Shown in pieces: positions 6,820 to 8,172 of a stretch of DNA of 8,172 nt. Position numbers and translations under genes: made by a program. Under the pieces are notes generated by a model. The model searched no databases. It had not been told where the DNA came from and was given only the letters and a program-made list of their open reading frames with translations. Source of the DNA: Actinomycetota bacterium (GTDB lineage: Bacteria; Actinomycetota; Acidimicrobiia; Actinomarinales; Actinomarinaceae); NCBI GenBank assembly GCA_002724835.1, contig PBPX01000030.1, forward strand, positions 1 to 8,172, given 5' to 3'. Position 1 is the first letter of the stretch. Every line of letters starts with the position of its first letter.

Positions 6820-6858
6820 AAAAAATTTCTTAGCCCGAAATAAATCGGGCTAAGAAAT
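6820..6858 (-). terminator. intrinsic hairpin between binding-protein and ATPase genes (partial terminator)
   Basis: On the minus strand ATTTCTTAGCCCGA (6858-6845) pairs perfectly over 14 bp with 6838-6825 around the 6-nt loop TTTATT. The stem runs straight into six T (6825-6820). This is a textbook Rho-independent terminator, placed 9 nt past the stop of the binding-protein gene and 15 nt before the ATPase ATG. Because the transporter genes need transcription from upstream, it likely acts as a leaky terminator or a 3' end stabiliser. Either would leave more mRNA for the binding protein. Confidence 0.88.
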
Positions 6859-6867
6859 AATCAAATT

Positions 6868-7995
6868 TTAGCCACCGGCAGTTACGTCGGTAACAACAAT
6901 CTCGCCAGAGATAATCTTTGCACGTACTTCTTTCACTTCTTCAAGAAGTGCAGGAATCTGTGCAACCATATCAGCTGGTCCTGTTTCTGAGAAGAGATTT
7001 GTTTCATCTACAATCCATGTAGCCCCAACAAAGTTCTCAGCTAATCCATAGCTATCAATTGATGTGAAGACTTGACCGTCTGCAGCAATTGTATCTTGGA
7101 TTACTTTATATACAGACTTGTCCACACCTTTCATCATTGATGTGATCATTGTGCCTGGTTGTATGTAATCTTGATTTGAGTCAACGCCAACAGCATAATT
7201 GCCTGTTTCAGCAGCTGCTTCGTATGCACCGTCTCCAGTAGCACCACCAGCCGCAAAAATAACGTCAGCTCCATCTTCAAAACAACTTAGACCAATTTCT
7301 TTTCCTTTTGCAGGATCTCCCCAGCTACCAGCGTAACCAGTACAGAATTCTACGTCAGGATTAGCATATAATGCTCCTTCTTCCCAACCAGTTTGGAACT
7401 TTCTAATGATAGGAACGTCCATTCCTCCCATGAAAGCAACCTTTCCTGTCTTAGAAAGTTTTGCAGCAATATATCCTACTTCGAAAGATCCTTCATGCTC
7501 TTTGAACACAATGTTTGCAACGTTTGGTACTAAATTACCATCTGCGTCAGTTACAACCATATCTACAATGGCGAATTGAATATCAGGGTTAGCTTGCGCA
7601 GCTTCTAATATTCTTCCAGCTTCTGAGAAGCTAATACCAATGATAAGGTCTTTACCGTCAGCAATAAAGTTAGCGTATGCTTGTGCTCTTTCAGCTTCTT
7701 CGGCTTCTATAAAGTCACCTTCGATTGGAAGGTCAGCAACAGCCATATCAAATCCTCTTTTAGCAGAGTCCATGAAAGATCTATCACCGAGAGCTCCAAC
7801 AACCAAACCAACTTTTAATTTCTTTTCTTCTGGTGCTGGTGCAGCTGTTGTCGCTGGAGAGTCTAAAGTCTCCGCAGGTTCTTCAGCTACCTCTACTGTC
7901 TCTGTTGTTGATGTATCATCTCCGCCACCACAGGCAGACAACACCATCAAAAGAGATAACACTAGAAAGAAAGATTTTTTCTTAGTAGTTATCAT
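6868..7995 (-). CDS. BMP-family nucleoside-binding lipoprotein (ABC transporter substrate-binding protein)
   Basis: This 375-aa extracytoplasmic receptor would deliver substrate to the permeases; family members such as PnrA, NupN and BmpA bind purine nucleosides. A lysine-containing N-terminus and hydrophobic core (9-19) lead to lipobox LSAC (19-22), so Cys22 should be lipidated. A low-complexity T/E/P/A linker (about 26-57) spans to the globular domain. KVGLVVGALGDRSFMDSA (61-78) matches the family's opening strand and substrate loop, though the common Asn after SF is Met75. Other BMP motifs are EGSFEVGYIAA (168-178), GGMDVPIIRKFQTGWEEGA (190-208), AAGGATGDGAYEAA (248-261) and GVDSNQDY (270-277), with Asp272 in the usual ribose-binding position. 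Cys218 and Cys238 could form a disulfide. The ATG at 7995-7993 follows AAGGAG (8010-8005), with a second AAGG closer in. Exact ligand is inferred. Confidence 0.94.
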   Translation of the reverse strand: MITTKKKSFFLVLSLLMVLSACGGGDDTSTTETVEVAEEPAETLDSPATTAAPAPEEKKLKVGLVVGALGDRSFMDSAKRGFDMAVADLPIEGDFIEAEEAERAQAYANFIADGKDLIIGISFSEAGRILEAAQANPDIQFAIVDMVVTDADGNLVPNVANIVFKEHEGSFEVGYIAAKLSKTGKVAFMGGMDVPIIRKFQTGWEEGALYANPDVEFCTGYAGSWGDPAKGKEIGLSCFEDGADVIFAAGGATGDGAYEAAAETGNYAVGVDSNQDYIQPGTMITSMMKGVDKSVYKVIQDTIAADGQVFTSIDSYGLAENFVGATWIVDETNLFSETGPADMVAQIPALLEEVKEVRAKIISGEIVVTDVTAGG

Positions 7996-8004
7996 CTATC
8001 CTTA

Positions 8005-8010
8005 CTCCTT
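8005..8010 (-). promoter_or_regulatory. ribosome binding site of the binding-protein gene
   Basis: AAGGAG on the minus strand is nine bases before the ATG at 7995-7993, and a second AAGG lies five bases before it. The site directly abuts the palindrome at 8011-8026, so a structure in that palindrome could influence access to it. Confidence 0.6.
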
Positions 8011-8026
8011 CTTTATTTAAATAAAG
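8011..8026. promoter_or_regulatory. 16-bp perfect palindrome in the binding-protein leader
   Basis: CTTTATTTAAATAAAG is a perfect 16-base palindrome that touches the Shine-Dalgarno of the binding-protein gene. It would lie just downstream of the predicted transcription start, a common place for a repressor operator. Its pure A/T core makes a chance origin possible in DNA this AT-rich, although the length argues against that. No known regulator can be named. Confidence 0.4.
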
Positions 8027-8037
8027 ATACTTTTCTA

Positions 8038-8066
8038 ATTGTATATGAATTATTTTCAAGTGTCGT
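8038..8066 (-). promoter_or_regulatory. possible promoter of the nucleoside transport operon
   Basis: On the minus strand ACGACA (8066-8061) and TACAAT (8043-8038) are separated by 17 bases. The -10 matches 5 of 6 consensus bases and the -35 matches 4 of 6. Transcription would begin near 8031, giving a leader of about 35 nt that contains the palindrome and the ribosome site. The genes may also be read through from the upstream minus-strand gene that ends at 8092. Confidence 0.4.
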
Positions 8067-8091
8067 TCTGATTGGAATTAAAAATTGTTAT

Positions 8092-8172
8092 TTATTTTAG
8101 TAATTCTGCAGTTTTTGTTATGATTGAAAATAATTTTTCATCATCAACTTTGTTCATCCAATGAACATTGGC
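8092..8172 (-). CDS. C-terminal end of an upstream gene, possibly a nucleoside hydrolase
   Basis: A minus-strand frame is open from the window edge to a TAA at 8094-8092 and gives 26 residues. It starts ANVHWMNKVDDEKLF and ends AELLK. The pattern Asn-Val-...-Val-Asp-x-Glu-x-Phe near a C-terminus resembles the end of inosine-uridine preferring nucleoside hydrolases, which would fit the nucleoside importer and deaminases downstream. The fragment is too short to prove this, and the Asn, His and Asp catalytic residues of that family lie outside the window. That it is coding at all rests on the open frame, its position 97 nt before the next gene, and its plausible helical composition. Confidence 0.5.
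   Translation of the reverse strand, partial: ANVHWMNKVDDEKLFSIITKTAELLK

Noticed and set aside
7640..8020. 126-codon plus-strand open frame
   Set aside because: It is antisense to the binding-protein gene; the Ser/Ala-rich composition comes from reversing the T/E/P/A linker and signal peptide codons.

Overview
This window looks like a piece of a small, AT-rich, streamlined bacterial genome, with G+C around one third judged by eye. Three things point to Actinomycetota. The binding-protein lipobox runs into ACGGGDD followed by a T/E/P/A-rich linker. The adenosine deaminase has the TDNRLM variant of its usual TDDP motif, which I associate with actinobacterial enzymes. Genes are packed with gaps of 2 nt or overlaps of 1-4 nt. 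Low G+C plus an actinobacterial flavour suggests a marine group such as the Actinomarinales, but that placement is an inference and not proven here.

Layout. On the left, bases 1-477 (+) hold the 3' end of an M20-family amidohydrolase/peptidase (AbgB/PM20D2-like). Everything else that codes is on the minus strand and converges on it. In transcription order (right to left) these are: the last 26 codons of a gene that may be a nucleoside hydrolase (8092-8172); a BMP-family nucleoside-binding lipoprotein (6868-7995); a strong intrinsic hairpin (6820-6858); a double-domain ABC ATPase (5279-6805); two BPD_transp_2 permeases (4194-5276 and 3265-4194); a metal-dependent amidohydrolase/deaminase (1949-3262); adenosine deaminase (972-1952); and queF (492-887), preceded by a preQ1-I riboswitch (892-927).

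How it works together. The lipoprotein, ATPase and two permeases form a complete purine-nucleoside type ABC importer (same family as NupNOPQ and PnrA systems). The two deaminases, and perhaps the nucleoside hydrolase upstream, would process the imported nucleosides, so the block reads as a purine salvage operon. The hairpin after the lipoprotein gene probably keeps binding protein in excess over the membrane components. queF, which makes the queuosine precursor preQ1 from preQ0, sits at the distal end behind its own product-sensing riboswitch, so it can be shut off independently of the salvage genes.

The most notable points are: (1) a convincing preQ1-I aptamer whose pseudoknot overlaps the queF Shine-Dalgarno sequence; (2) an adenosine deaminase whose conserved N-terminal HxH motif lies upstream of the first ATG, so it must start at a non-standard codon, best explained as AUA in an ATAG overlap with the preceding stop; (3) a Cys in QueF exactly where the characterised enzyme has its active-site His; and (4) the hairpin and palindrome that bracket the binding-protein gene. 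I saw no tRNA, rRNA, CRISPR array, insertion sequence or phage gene, and no gene-free stretch longer than about 100 bases.
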